A stretch of 64,000 nt of DNA from Nocardioides carbamazepini (GCF_024614185.1 NZ_JAHTLF010000016.1:1240001-1304000), one strand, 5' to 3'. Positions 16,902-26,320 are shown, numbered from the stretch's first letter. Translations and numbers: made by a program. Notes: generated by a model from the letters alone, not told the origin.

Positions 16902-18163
16902 CGGTCTGCTCCTGCCGGGAGGGGGACGTCGAGGGGAGGGAGGTGGTGCGTGGCGGCCTGCCACGAGTCGTCGGCGCGGGCCCGCTTGCGCACGGCCGCG
17001 AACTCGCGTGGCGCGTTGACGCCGACCGCGCCGGTGAGGACGTCGCCCGCGCGGAAGCCCGCCAGGAACGAGCCCTTCGCCGGGTCGCGGGCCAGAACGA
17101 CGGCCTCGCCCGCGGTGGCACCGAAGCCCTGGATCCGGCTGCCGTACTCGTCCGACCAGAAGTAGAGGTCGTGGTCGAAGGGGCCGGCCTCCTCGCGTCC
17201 GCGCACCAGCACGCGGCCGACGTGCCGGCCCTGGTCGCTCGCGGTGGTCCACTGCTGCGAGCGGACCCGGCGGCCCAGCCGCGCGCTCGGCCACGACGCC
17301 GCGTCGCCGGCACCGTAGACGGCGTCCGCGCCGGCCGCGAGGTGGTGGTCGCAGGCGAGCCCGTCGTCGAGTGCGAGGCCGCTGTCCTGCAGCCACTCGA
17401 CGTCGGGCACCACGCCCACGCCGACCAGCACGAGGTCGACCTCGAGCACCGTGCCGTCATCGAGGGTGAGCCCCTCGACCCGGTCGCGGCCGACGAATCC
17501 GGTGACCGCCTTGCCACAGACCAGGCGCACACCCGCGTCGGTGTGCAGGCGGGCGAGCTCGGCGCCGACGACGGCGCCGACCGCCCGGACCAGCGGGGTC
17601 GGAGCGGTCTCCACGACTGTGACCTCGACCCCGAGGGACGCCGCGGACGAGGCCACCTCGGCGCCGACGAAGCCGGCGCCGACGATGGCGAGTCGACTGG
17701 CGCGGGCGAGGTCGTGTCGCAGCCGCGCGGCGTCCTCCCGGGTGCGCAGCACGTGCACGCCGTCGGCGGGCGAGACGAAGGGGAGGCGGCGCGGTCGCGA
17801 GCCGGTCGCGACCACGAGTGCCCGGTAGGACAGGTCGTCGCCGCCGGTCAGCAGCAGCCGCCGTCGGGCGAGGTCGACGCCGGTGGCGGTGACGCCGAGG
17901 ACGGTGTCCACGCCGATCTCGTCGGCGAAGTACGACGCCGGGTGGTAGCCGGTCGCGTCCAGCGCCAGGTCACCGGTGAGCACCTGCTTCGACAGCGGCG
18001 GCCGGTCGTAGGGGAGCCAGGCCTCCGCGCCGAGCAGGGTGACCGGGCCGGTGTAGCCCTCCTGACGCACGGTCTGCACGACCCGCAGCCCGGCGACCCC
18101 GCCGCCGACGACCACCAGCCCAGGGTCGCCGACGGTGTGGTGCCGCAGCTCGCCGCCGCTCAT
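16898..18163 (-). CDS. FAD-dependent ferredoxin reductase
   Basis: A 421-aa NAD(P)H:ferredoxin oxidoreductase like rhodocoxin/putidaredoxin reductase. The FAD Rossmann motif is VVVGGGVAGLRVV at the N-terminus. The NAD motif is AIVGAGFVGAEVA near residue 155, and the second FAD motif is VYGAGDAASWPS near residue 285. The C-terminal domain contains the usual FWSDEYGSRIQGFG. It overlaps the permease gene upstream and the ferredoxin gene downstream by 4 bp each. Confidence 0.92.
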   Translation of the reverse strand: MSGGELRHHTVGDPGLVVVGGGVAGLRVVQTVRQEGYTGPVTLLGAEAWLPYDRPPLSKQVLTGDLALDATGYHPASYFADEIGVDTVLGVTATGVDLARRRLLLTGGDDLSYRALVVATGSRPRRLPFVSPADGVHVLRTREDAARLRHDLARASRLAIVGAGFVGAEVASSAASLGVEVTVVETAPTPLVRAVGAVVGAELARLHTDAGVRLVCGKAVTGFVGRDRVEGLTLDDGTVLEVDLVLVGVGVVPDVEWLQDSGLALDDGLACDHHLAAGADAVYGAGDAASWPSARLGRRVRSQQWTTASDQGRHVGRVLVRGREEAGPFDHDLYFWSDEYGSRIQGFGATAGEAVVLARDPAKGSFLAGFRAGDVLTGAVGVNAPREFAAVRKRARADDSWQAATHHLPPLDVPLPAGADR

Positions 18164-19203
18164 CCCAGCTCCTGGGGTCGCCGGCCCCGCAGCAGCTGCG
18201 AGAGCGAGACCGCGATGACGAGCGCGCCGCCGTAGAAGAGGTCCTGCACGAACGGGTCGGCTCCCATCATCTGCAGGCCGGTGATGCCGACGATCAGGAA
18301 GTACGCCGCGATCACCGTGCCGAGCGGGTTGAACTGGCCGGGCTGCACGCAGGTGCCGCCGAGGAAGGCCGCCGCGAACGCGGGCAGCAGGAAGGCGACG
18401 CCGCCGCGCGGGTCGGCCGATCCGGTGGTGCCGGCGTAGAGGACGCCGGCGGCCGCGGCGATCGTGCCCGACCAGACCAGCGCGCCCCACCGGGTCGCGG
18501 AGACCCGGATGCCGGAGAGCCTGGCCACCTCGCGCTGCGCGCCGACGTAGAGCCAGCGGCGTCCGAGCAGGGTGCGCTCGAAGACGAACCACAGGAACAG
18601 GCACAGCCCGAGGGCGTAGTAGAACTCGATCGGTACGCCGAGCGGGCGGGTGAGCACCACGAGGTCCAGCAGCTTCGGGTCGATGCCCGCGACGATGCGG
18701 TTGTCGCTGAGCCAGCTGACGACGCCGAGCAGGAAGGTGCCGAGGCCGAGCGTGACGATGAACGAGTTGATCCCGAACACGATCACGAAGAAGCCGTTGA
18801 TCGCACCCACCAGCGCTCCCGCCAGCAGGGCCGCGGCGATCGCCGCCCACAGCGGCCAGCCATGCATGCCGTTGAGCACTGCGACGAGCATCGTCGACAG
18901 GGTCAGGGTGCCGCCGACGGACAGGTCGAAGTCGCCGCAGCGCAGGGGGATGATCAGTGCGAGCGAGAGGACGACGAGCACCGCCTGCGAGCCGAGGATC
19001 GCCGCGGCGTTGTCGGTGGTGGCGAAGGACTGCGGGCGCAGGATCGAGAACACCGCGACGAGCAGGAGCAGACCGACGGGGAGAGCGAGCCGCTCGGCCG
19101 TCGTACCCCAGCGGACGTGGGCGGTGCCGGCCGCGTCGGCGGTACGCCGGGGTGCGCTCGCCGCGGCGGTGAGCTCCGCCGGCGCGGGGGTGTCGGTGGT
19201 CAT
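18160..19203 (-). CDS. Sugar-type ABC transporter permease (RbsC/CUT2-like)
   Basis: Integral membrane permease of 347 aa with about nine hydrophobic segments. It has the CUT2 hallmarks GDFDLSVGGTLTLS and GINSFIVTLGLGTFLLGV. It would form the channel for the ribose/branched-chain-type importer together with the ATPase and binding protein encoded upstream. Its ATG overlaps the ATPase stop by 4 bp. The N-terminal 30 residues are a polar Ala/Thr-rich extension. Confidence 0.92.
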   Translation of the reverse strand: MTTDTPAPAELTAAASAPRRTADAAGTAHVRWGTTAERLALPVGLLLLVAVFSILRPQSFATTDNAAAILGSQAVLVVLSLALIIPLRCGDFDLSVGGTLTLSTMLVAVLNGMHGWPLWAAIAAALLAGALVGAINGFFVIVFGINSFIVTLGLGTFLLGVVSWLSDNRIVAGIDPKLLDLVVLTRPLGVPIEFYYALGLCLFLWFVFERTLLGRRWLYVGAQREVARLSGIRVSATRWGALVWSGTIAAAAGVLYAGTTGSADPRGGVAFLLPAFAAAFLGGTCVQPGQFNPLGTVIAAYFLIVGITGLQMMGADPFVQDLFYGGALVIAVSLSQLLRGRRPQELG

Positions 19204-20750
19204 GAGGCCTCCTTCTCGTCGGAGCCGGTGCTCGTCGCGAGGAGACAGGCCCGGGTGATGTTCTTCTTGGTGACCTCGGCGTCGTCCAGCGAGCGCGTGA
19301 CGCGACCGCCGGAGAACACCAGGACGCGGTGGCAGAGCGCCGCGAGCTGGTCGGGGTCGCCGCTGCTCAGCAGGACGGCGGCACCGTCGCGGGCCGCGGC
19401 GCGCACGAGGTCCTCGATCTGCCGGCGGGCACCGACGTCGACGCCCTGGGTGGGCTCCTCGAGCAGGAGCAGCCGCGGCGCGACGCCGAGCCACTTGGCC
19501 ATCAGCACCTTCTGCGCGTTGCCGCCGCTGAGCTGCTGGACGGGTCGCCCGGGCTCGGCCGGACGCACGGCGTAGCGCCGGACCGCCGTGTCCGCGGCAC
19601 CGCGCAGCCCGCGGCGCGAGAGCCCGGCCGGCCCGCGGTGGCGGCGCAGCGTGGTCACCGCGAGGTTGTCGGTGATCGAGAGCGCGCGGAAGACGCCGTG
19701 CCGGTTGCGGTCGGCCGGCACCAGGGCGATCCCGGCCCGCATGGCCCGGAGTGGTGCGTGCCGCCGCAGGTCGACGGGGACACCGCCGACCCGCACCAGG
19801 CCGGTGGCCGGGGCGACGCCGAAGAGGGCGCCGAGCACGTCGTCGCACCCCGAGCCGATGAGCCCGGTGACCCCGACGATCTCGCCGGCCCGGATGCTGA
19901 GCGACACATCGTCCAGCACGTCGGTGGACAGCCCTTCGACATCGGCTGCGACCTCGGCGGCGCAGGCGTCGGGTCGCGGCGGAGCGCCGCCCGGCGCCGT
20001 ACCGACGATCGCCTCGACGAGCACCTCGTGGGTCATCCCCTCGGTGGGCTGCTCGGCCACGGTGACCTGTCCGTCGCGCAGCACGGTGACCCGGTCGCAG
20101 AGGGTGAGCACCTCCTCGAGGAAGTGCGAGACGAAGAGGACCGCGCTCCCGCGCGCCGCCACCTTCTCGACCAGCCCGTACAGCGCTCGCTTGTCCTCCT
20201 CGGGGAGGAAGGCGGTGGGCTCGTCGAGCACCAGCAGCGTCGGGACCTCGTGGTCGTCGTCGGGACGGCGGCAGACCGCCCGCACGATCGCGAGGTTGGC
20301 CTTCTCGACCGCGCTCAGACCCGCCACCGGCAGGCGTACGTCGACGCTGAGTCCGAAGTCGGCCAGCGTCGCCCGGGCGTCGCGGCACTGTGCCCCGAAG
20401 GAGACGTTCCGGCGGCTGCCGCGGGCCACGTCGTCCAGCCACAGGTTCTCGGCGACGCTGAGCCGCTCCACCAGACCGAGCGTCTGGTGGACGAACCGGA
20501 TGGCCTGGTCGCGCAGGACGCTCGCCGGGACCGGTGTCGGGACCTCCTCGCCGCGCACCCGCACGGTGCCGGCGTCCGGCCGCTCGTAGCCGGCGAGCAC
20601 CTTGATCAGTGTCGACTTGCCCGAGCCGTTGTGCCCGAGCAGCCCGTGCACCTCACCGGCGCGGAGGGTGAGGCCGACGTCGCTGAGCGCCTGCGTGGTG
20701 CCGAACCGCTTCGTGAGGCCGGCGACGGCGACGGCCACCTCGGCGGCCAT
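19200..20750 (-). CDS. Sugar-type ABC transporter ATP-binding protein (RbsA-like, tandem)
   Basis: A 516-aa ATPase with two fused nucleotide-binding domains, as in RbsA/MglA. Domain 1 has Walker A LLGHNGSGKSTLIK and Walker B LLVLDEPTAFLP. Domain 2 has the degenerate Walker A VTGLIGSGCDDVLG, the signature LSGGNAQKVLMAKWL and Walker B LLLLEEPTQGVDVG. It energises import through the permease encoded immediately downstream. Confidence 0.93.
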   Translation of the reverse strand: MAAEVAVAVAGLTKRFGTTQALSDVGLTLRAGEVHGLLGHNGSGKSTLIKVLAGYERPDAGTVRVRGEEVPTPVPASVLRDQAIRFVHQTLGLVERLSVAENLWLDDVARGSRRNVSFGAQCRDARATLADFGLSVDVRLPVAGLSAVEKANLAIVRAVCRRPDDDHEVPTLLVLDEPTAFLPEEDKRALYGLVEKVAARGSAVLFVSHFLEEVLTLCDRVTVLRDGQVTVAEQPTEGMTHEVLVEAIVGTAPGGAPPRPDACAAEVAADVEGLSTDVLDDVSLSIRAGEIVGVTGLIGSGCDDVLGALFGVAPATGLVRVGGVPVDLRRHAPLRAMRAGIALVPADRNRHGVFRALSITDNLAVTTLRRHRGPAGLSRRGLRGAADTAVRRYAVRPAEPGRPVQQLSGGNAQKVLMAKWLGVAPRLLLLEEPTQGVDVGARRQIEDLVRAAARDGAAVLLSSGDPDQLAALCHRVLVFSGGRVTRSLDDAEVTKKNITRACLLATSTGSDEKEAS

Positions 20751-20751
20751 G

Positions 20752-21897
20752 TCAGCTCAGTCCCCACAGGGTGCGGAACCCGTCCTGGTACGCCTCGCCG
20801 TAGCCGCGCGAGTCGGTCGCGGGGTCGCCCGCCTGGTCGAGGTTCTCGTGGGTCCAGACGTAGAGCGGCCAGCTCGCCTCGGGGTTCGTCGGCAGGCCGC
20901 CGATGGTGCGCATGGCCTGGTCGAGGGTGACGTGGGCCATCCAGTCGTTGCTCTGCCCGACGTTCATCTCGATGATGTCGGAGTCGCGCATCAGGTCGAG
21001 GATCGACGGCGTGCCGTTGTAGGTGGCGATGCGGACCTTGTCCTGACGTCCCGACTGGGTGATCGCCTGCACCGCCCAGATCGACATCGTGTCGAACACC
21101 GGCAGGACGTAGTCGATGTCCGGGTCGGCCACGAGGGCCGACTGCACCTGCGGGAGGATCTTGGTGGCCCAGTCCGCGGACGGGATGTCGATGAAGGTCG
21201 CCTCGCAGCCGGGGCACACGGCCCTCAGCTCGTCCTTCATCGCCGACTCCGAGGCCGCGCTGGCCTTCACGTCGCTCGATGTCAGCACCAACAGCGTGCC
21301 GGCGCCCTCGGTCTTGAGCGTCGCCCAGTCGATCATCACCCGCGCCGCCTCGGAGCAGGGACAGCTCACCGTGCCGGCCAGCGCCTCGTCGGCGCGCTGG
21401 GTCAGGTCGTAGCCGTCCGTGGCGAGGACCGGTACGCCGGCGTCCCCGGCCCGCGACATCGCGGGGGCGAGCTGCGCGGGGTCGATGCCGGCGAACAGCT
21501 CGATCAGGTCGGCCTTCTCGGAGAGCGCCTTCTGCATGCCCTGGTCCCACTCGGTCGGGCTGCCCTGGTTGGGCCAGGTCGTGTAGCTGAAGCCCACCTC
21601 GCCGGCGATCCGCTCGGCGGCGTCGGCGTAGAACTGCGTGAAGTCGATGGCGGAGTTGACCGGGATGCCGGCGATCGTCTTGCCGGCCATCACCGAGCGT
21701 GCGTCGAACGGCTCGCCGGGGGCCTCGAAGGCCGGCGGGTCGGCGTACTTGTCGACGCGGGCCAGGGCGGCGGTGAGGTCGGCGTCGTCGGCCGAGCCGG
21801 TGGCGCCTCCTTGCTCGGCGCAGGCGGTCAGGCCGGCCGCGACGAGCGTGAGTGCCAGCGCGGCGAGCGCGGGACGGACGGAGCGGGACTGGGACAT
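20752..21897 (-). CDS. Sugar-type ABC transporter substrate-binding lipoprotein
   Basis: Extracellular type-1 periplasmic-binding-fold protein of 381 aa with a lipoprotein signal (lipobox LTAC after residue 20). It begins after AGAGGAAG at MSQSRSVRPAL, although the frame stays open a little further upstream. It is the first gene of the ten-gene operon. The mature protein contains an unusual pair of cysteines in VSCPCSEAARV and another in VCPGCEA. The ligand is not predictable; the downstream genes suggest a methylated sugar, glycoside or related compound. Confidence 0.9.
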   Translation of the reverse strand: MSQSRSVRPALAALALTLVAAGLTACAEQGGATGSADDADLTAALARVDKYADPPAFEAPGEPFDARSVMAGKTIAGIPVNSAIDFTQFYADAAERIAGEVGFSYTTWPNQGSPTEWDQGMQKALSEKADLIELFAGIDPAQLAPAMSRAGDAGVPVLATDGYDLTQRADEALAGTVSCPCSEAARVMIDWATLKTEGAGTLLVLTSSDVKASAASESAMKDELRAVCPGCEATFIDIPSADWATKILPQVQSALVADPDIDYVLPVFDTMSIWAVQAITQSGRQDKVRIATYNGTPSILDLMRDSDIIEMNVGQSNDWMAHVTLDQAMRTIGGLPTNPEASWPLYVWTHENLDQAGDPATDSRGYGEAYQDGFRTLWGLS

Positions 21898-21949
21898 GTG
21901 ACGCTTCCTCTCTGGGGCCGAGACCGTGGAGAAAGCGTCGTCGCGCACG

Positions 21950-22034
21950 GGGGTGACCCACATCACCCCGAGTGCGCGTCCTTGGGGGTGACGGGGCGAG
22001 GCGCGGCCCGCGGGGGATCACCCCGACGGGGTGA
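21950..22034. promoter_or_regulatory. Array of five TCACCCC/GGGGTGA heptamers (putative operator)
   Basis: Between the LuxR-type regulator gene and the ABC/Rieske operon the heptamer occurs five times: GGGGTGA at 21950, TCACCCC at 21963, GGGGTGA at 21985, TCACCCC at 22018 and GGGGTGA at 22028. Copies 1-2 and 4-5 form inverted repeats with 6- and 3-base spacers. MalT-like activators bind arrays of short asymmetric sites, so this is a plausible target of the adjacent regulator. The binding factor is inferred. Confidence 0.6.
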
Positions 22035-22056
22035 GGCGGTGTGCGCGGCCGGTCGG

Positions 22057-24738
22057 CTACAGGAGTCCGAGCGCCTCGGCCTTGGCGATCGCCTCGCGCC
22101 GCCCGTGCACGCCGAGCTTGCGGTAGAGGCTGCGCAGGTGGGCCTTGACGGTGTTGACCGAGACGAAGAGCTCGGCGGCGACCTCGGGCAGCGTGGCCAT
22201 CGAGTCGAGCCGGATCAGGATCTCGTGCTCGCGCGCCGTCAGCGGCTCCTCGAGCCCGCCGTCCGGCCGGGCCTGCTGGGCCGTCGAGACGTGTGCGGCG
22301 ATCCGGGAGCGGACCAGCCGGACGAACTCGACGTGGGTCCGCTCGCGTCGCTCCAGCAGCTCCAGCATCCGGTCGATCCGAGCGCCGAACTGCAGCAGCG
22401 GCTGGATCATCCGCTCGCCGGCCGCCATCGCGACCGCCTCGCCGAACACGGGAAGCCCCGCGCGGACGCCGTTCTGCTGCGTCTCGACGACCGCGAGCAG
22501 CGCCTGGGCCTGGATCCGCTGGTCGAGGAAGCCGCGGCCGTCGGCGACCGCTGCCCGCAGCACGTCGAGGGCGGCGTCGGGCCGGCTGTCGGAGAGCAGC
22601 AGCTCGGCCCGGCTGATCCGCAGGTGCACGCCCTCGGTCTCCGGGTCGGTCCGGGACAGCGCGCGGCGGGCCGGGCCGAGCTGGCCCAGGGCGAGGTTGA
22701 GCCGGACCAGCTCGGCCTCGACGTAGTCGCTGAACACCCAGCGTGCCCGCAGCCCCGCGATCTCGCGCTCCACCTGGAGCATCTGGGCCAGCGCGTGGCG
22801 CTTGCGGCCGCGCTGCGTCAGCACCAGGCCGCGGACGAGCCCGATCGCGGCCCGCACGGGGGTGTCGTCGAGGCGCACGGCGTCGTCGCCGAGGTCGAGG
22901 AACTGGTCGGCGGCGTCGAGCTCGTCGCGCAGGTAGTGGATCCAGCCGAGTGCGTGCCACAGCTCGGCGGCCGCGGCGGACTGCTCCCAGCCGCGGCGCC
23001 CGGCCAGGTCACGCGCCTCGTCGGCCACCGCGAGCGCGTCGTCGAGGCGGTCCTGGGCGGTGAGGACGCCGACCAGCTGGCTGAGGCAGCCGAGCTCGAC
23101 GTACGCGCGTCGTCCCGAGCGGGCCGCCTCGTGCGCCTGGCGGAGATGCTCCTCGGCGGTGAACCCGTCGCCGCGCCAGTACTCGGTCGCGCCGAGCTCG
23201 TAGAGCGCGAGCGCGGCGAGGTCGCCGAAGGACTCCGGCGAGGTCGCCACGCCGGGGCCGTCGCGCAGCATCTCGGCGGCGGCGACCTGCACGGTGGCCA
23301 GGTCGCCGCAGGCCCGGCCCCGCTCCAACGCCAGCACCTGGCCGGCCAGGCTCGGCATCGCCGGGGGCGCGGAGACCAGGTGGCTGCCGGGCTCGCCGAG
23401 TGCGAGCCCCACCACGGTGCGGACCAGCCGCAGTTCGTCGTCCGCGGCGCCGAGCGGGTCGGTGAGCACCCGGTCGACCATGTCGCGCAGGGTGACGAGC
23501 TGCCCGCCGACGTACAGAGCGAACCAGGCGGAGCGGACCATCTCGCGGGCGAGGTCGGCCGACGTGCCCTGCCGGGCGTGCTCGAAGGCCTCCAGCCAGA
23601 GCCGGTGCTCGGAGAACCACGCCGCCGCGCGGTCGTGCAGGGCTCGCCACCGGCCCTGGTCGGACTGCTGGAGCTGGCGGCGCAGCATGGCGACGAACAT
23701 CGCGTGGTAGCGGTACCACTCCTCGTCCGACGACTGGCGGACGGTGAAGATGTTGTGCTCGGCCAGCCAGCGCAGGGTGGCCGCGCCGTCCTCGTCACCG
23801 GTGAGGGCGTCGGCGAGCGACCCGCTCACCCGGTCGCAGACGCAGGTGGTCAGGACGAAGGCACGGGCCTGCTCGGGCAGGTTGGCGAGCACCTCCTCGA
23901 GCAGGTACTCGTCGGCCTCGGCGCTGCCCGACGTCAGCAGGTACGGCGAGTCACGGGCGGACAGCGCGTCGGCGCCGGCGAGCGCGGCCAGTCGGAGCCC
24001 CGCGGACCAACCCTCGGTGCGGTCGACGAGCTGGGCGACGACCTCGTCGGTGGGGTGCAGCCCGGTGCCCTGGAACATGGAGCGCGCCTCGACCGTGGTG
24101 AAGGCGAGCTCCTCGCCGGGGATCGTGGCCAGGCGTCCCTCCAGGCGCAGCCGCGCGCGGGGGAGGGCCGGGAGGAAGACACCGGTGAGGACCACGCGCA
24201 CCGCCGGTGGCAGGTGCAGCAGCAGGTACGACAGCGCCTCCACCGTGGGACTGTCGTCGATCTCGTGGACGTCGTCGAGCACCACGACCACGTCGTGGTC
24301 CAGGTCCGACAGCGCGTCGACGACGAGGGCCGGCAGCACGGAGAGCGAGTGGCTGCTGCCGGGCGCCGGCTCCATCGTGGCCAGCACCGAGTCCTCCCCG
24401 AGCCCGGCCACCGGTTGCAGCGCGAGCAGGAACGCCGTCCAGAACCGGTGCGGGTCGCCGTCGTGCGCGTCGAGGTTGAGCCAGGCGACCGGCCGGGGCG
24501 ACTGCCGCGCCCAGGAGGCGAGGAGCTGGGTCTTGCCCGAGCCGGTCGGCGCCGTCATCGCGGTCACCGGGCGGGTGGTCGCGGCATCCAGCAAGGTCCA
24601 CAGCCGAGGCCGCTCGACGGCGGCGTGGTGCAGGTCGGGGACCGAGGTCTTGGCGCGCAGCAGGGACCGCGGGAGCGCGAGCGTGCGGCCGGCACGAACG
24701 GCCCCGCGCTCGTCGGAACCGTCGTCCGCACCCAGCAT
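22057..24738 (-). CDS. Large ATP-binding LuxR regulator (LAL/MalT-like)
   Basis: An 893-aa STAND-type transcription activator. Near the N-terminus is the Walker A APTGSGKTQLLASWA, followed by VVVVLDDVHEIDD (Walker B). A long helical TPR-like sensor region spans about residues 330-800. The C-terminus has a GerE/LuxR helix-turn-helix: LTAREHEILIRL...LFVSVNTVKAHLRSLYRKLGV. It stands 159 bp upstream of the ABC/Rieske operon on the same strand, so it is the likely ligand- and ATP-dependent activator of that operon. I chose the ATG giving MLGADDGSDERG, preceded by GAGGTGGA; the open frame continues upstream. Confidence 0.88.
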   Translation of the reverse strand: MLGADDGSDERGAVRAGRTLALPRSLLRAKTSVPDLHHAAVERPRLWTLLDAATTRPVTAMTAPTGSGKTQLLASWARQSPRPVAWLNLDAHDGDPHRFWTAFLLALQPVAGLGEDSVLATMEPAPGSSHSLSVLPALVVDALSDLDHDVVVVLDDVHEIDDSPTVEALSYLLLHLPPAVRVVLTGVFLPALPRARLRLEGRLATIPGEELAFTTVEARSMFQGTGLHPTDEVVAQLVDRTEGWSAGLRLAALAGADALSARDSPYLLTSGSAEADEYLLEEVLANLPEQARAFVLTTCVCDRVSGSLADALTGDEDGAATLRWLAEHNIFTVRQSSDEEWYRYHAMFVAMLRRQLQQSDQGRWRALHDRAAAWFSEHRLWLEAFEHARQGTSADLAREMVRSAWFALYVGGQLVTLRDMVDRVLTDPLGAADDELRLVRTVVGLALGEPGSHLVSAPPAMPSLAGQVLALERGRACGDLATVQVAAAEMLRDGPGVATSPESFGDLAALALYELGATEYWRGDGFTAEEHLRQAHEAARSGRRAYVELGCLSQLVGVLTAQDRLDDALAVADEARDLAGRRGWEQSAAAAELWHALGWIHYLRDELDAADQFLDLGDDAVRLDDTPVRAAIGLVRGLVLTQRGRKRHALAQMLQVEREIAGLRARWVFSDYVEAELVRLNLALGQLGPARRALSRTDPETEGVHLRISRAELLLSDSRPDAALDVLRAAVADGRGFLDQRIQAQALLAVVETQQNGVRAGLPVFGEAVAMAAGERMIQPLLQFGARIDRMLELLERRERTHVEFVRLVRSRIAAHVSTAQQARPDGGLEEPLTAREHEILIRLDSMATLPEVAAELFVSVNTVKAHLRSLYRKLGVHGRREAIAKAEALGLL

Positions 24739-24979
24739 GCGCTCCACCTCGACCTGCCTGCGAGAGGTCGACAGGGTAGCCGAACCCGGCCCGCGGCCAG
24801 GCGGCCCCGACAGCGTCGACGCAGCCGCGCCGTACGATCGGGAGCACGCCATGGAGTCAACGAGCCAGGCCACGTGATCCTGCGATCGCACATCGACAGA
24901 TCGCCGGTCTCCTGACGCGAGTACCCGTGTCCGGCTATCTTCTTTCGAGCGGGGAGGGCCGCTTCGAAAGGCTGCACCC

Positions 24980-25687
24980 ATGTCGCACCACCTGCTCTCC
25001 CGGGTCGTCGCGCTGCTCGCGATCCCCCTCTTCCTGGTCGCCGTGTCGGTCGTCCAGGTCCAGGCCGTGGCCCTCACGGGAACCACGACGACCCTCACGG
25101 TCACGGGCGGCAACAAGCCCGGGGACCTGCTCACCCTCGAGGCGACCGTCACGTCGGCCAGTGGCGTGCCGACCGGCTCCGTCCACTTCACCGGCAACGC
25201 CCTGGACGTCGTCATCCCGCTCGGCGCCGACGGCACCGCGCTCGCGCAGACGCCCGCCGCCACCGCGACGGAGCGGATCTCCGCGGAGTTCACCAGCGAG
25301 AGCGGGTTCGCCTACAGCCTGGACTCCGAGCGGGGCGACGTCATGTCGCGGATCGTGTGGGAGCCGGAGCCGACGATCGCGAGGCTCGCTCCTCCTCGGC
25401 TGAAGCTCACCACGGCGGCGCGGCTGCGCGACCGCGCCGGTCGCCCGATGGTCGGGGTCACCGTGGACTTCAGTCTCGGCAACCCGTTCCCGGCCTTCCC
25501 CGAGCCCGGCGGGCCCGCCTTCCGCGTGTGCACGGCGGTCTCGGACCAAACCGGCCTGGCCAGCTGCAAGGGCTCGGGCGCGTTGGGCGCGGTGCTGTCG
25601 CTGCTGCTCGGGGGCGCGTACGCGACGGAGAAGCAAGGCTTCTTCAACACCGATCAGTGGGCCAAGCTGCCGGTGCTGCGTCGTTGA
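24980..25687 (+). CDS. Secreted Ig-like domain protein
   Basis: A 235-aa exported protein with a signal peptide ending around residue 30 (VVQVQAVALTG). The mature part begins with a bacterial Ig-like repeat pattern (TTTTLTVTGG...GVPTGSVHF). It continues with a second beta-rich segment resembling a polymorphic Ig/transthyretin-like domain (RLRDRAGRPMVGVTVDF) with two cysteines that could form a disulfide. No enzymatic motifs. Function on the cell surface is unknown. It is a single gene flanked by non-coding DNA. Confidence 0.7.
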   Translation: MSHHLLSRVVALLAIPLFLVAVSVVQVQAVALTGTTTTLTVTGGNKPGDLLTLEATVTSASGVPTGSVHFTGNALDVVIPLGADGTALAQTPAATATERISAEFTSESGFAYSLDSERGDVMSRIVWEPEPTIARLAPPRLKLTTAARLRDRAGRPMVGVTVDFSLGNPFPAFPEPGGPAFRVCTAVSDQTGLASCKGSGALGAVLSLLLGGAYATEKQGFFNTDQWAKLPVLRR

Positions 25688-25750
25688 GCTGATCCTCGGC
25701 CTCGGAGGTTCCGTGCGCGCCCGGCAAAGCGGCCACACTAGCCTCGTCCC

Positions 25751-26320
25751 GTGATGCACGGACTCCTCCTCGCCGCGGGCGCGGGTCGGCGGATGGGCAT
25801 GCCCAAGGCGCTCGTCCGCGACCCCGATGATGCGGGCGGCCCGTGGCTGACCCGGTCGGTGCGGGTGCTCCTCGACGGCGGCTGCCCGCAGGTCGTGGTG
25901 GTGCTCGGCGCGGGCGCCGACGAGGCCGAGCCGCTGCTCGTCGGGCTCCCCGGCGTGACGGTGGTCCGCTCCGCCGACTGGTCGTCGGGGATGGGCGCCT
26001 CTCTGGCCGCCGGCCTGGCGGCGCTCACCTCCCGCGACGACACCGTCGCAGCACTGGTCCACCTGGTCGACCTGCCCGACGTCACCGCGGAGGTCGTCAC
26101 CCGGGTCGTCACCTCGGTGGGTGCCGATACCGCGGCACTCGCCCGGGCGTCGTACCACGGGGTGCCCGGCCACCCCGTCCTCCTCGGTCGCGACCACTGG
26201 GCCGGGGTCGCCGACAGCGCAGCGGGGGACCGGGGTGCGCGCGCCTACCTCGCGCGTCACGACGTCACGCTGGTCGAGTGCGGTGATCTCGCCACCGGGG
26301 CCGATGTCGATCGGCGATGA
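25751..26320 (+). CDS. Molybdenum cofactor nucleotidyltransferase (MocA/MobA-like)
   Basis: A 189-aa NTP-transferase-domain protein with the nucleotide-binding motif LLAAGAGRRMGMPKAL at the N-terminus and the acidic metal motif LVDLPDV near residue 100. The family joins CTP or GTP to molybdopterin; next to moxR, VWA and xdhC genes the MocA role (MCD cofactor for hydroxylases) is most likely. The start is GTG, with ATG as the next codon. Confidence 0.85.
   Translation: MMHGLLLAAGAGRRMGMPKALVRDPDDAGGPWLTRSVRVLLDGGCPQVVVVLGAGADEAEPLLVGLPGVTVVRSADWSSGMGASLAAGLAALTSRDDTVAALVHLVDLPDVTAEVVTRVVTSVGADTAALARASYHGVPGHPVLLGRDHWAGVADSAAGDRGARAYLARHDVTLVECGDLATGADVDRR

Noticed and set aside
20602..24915. 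Plus-strand open frame of 1437 codons
   Set aside because: It is antisense to the ABC ATPase, binding protein and LuxR genes, whose motifs are clear. Long antisense frames are expected in very GC-rich DNA.
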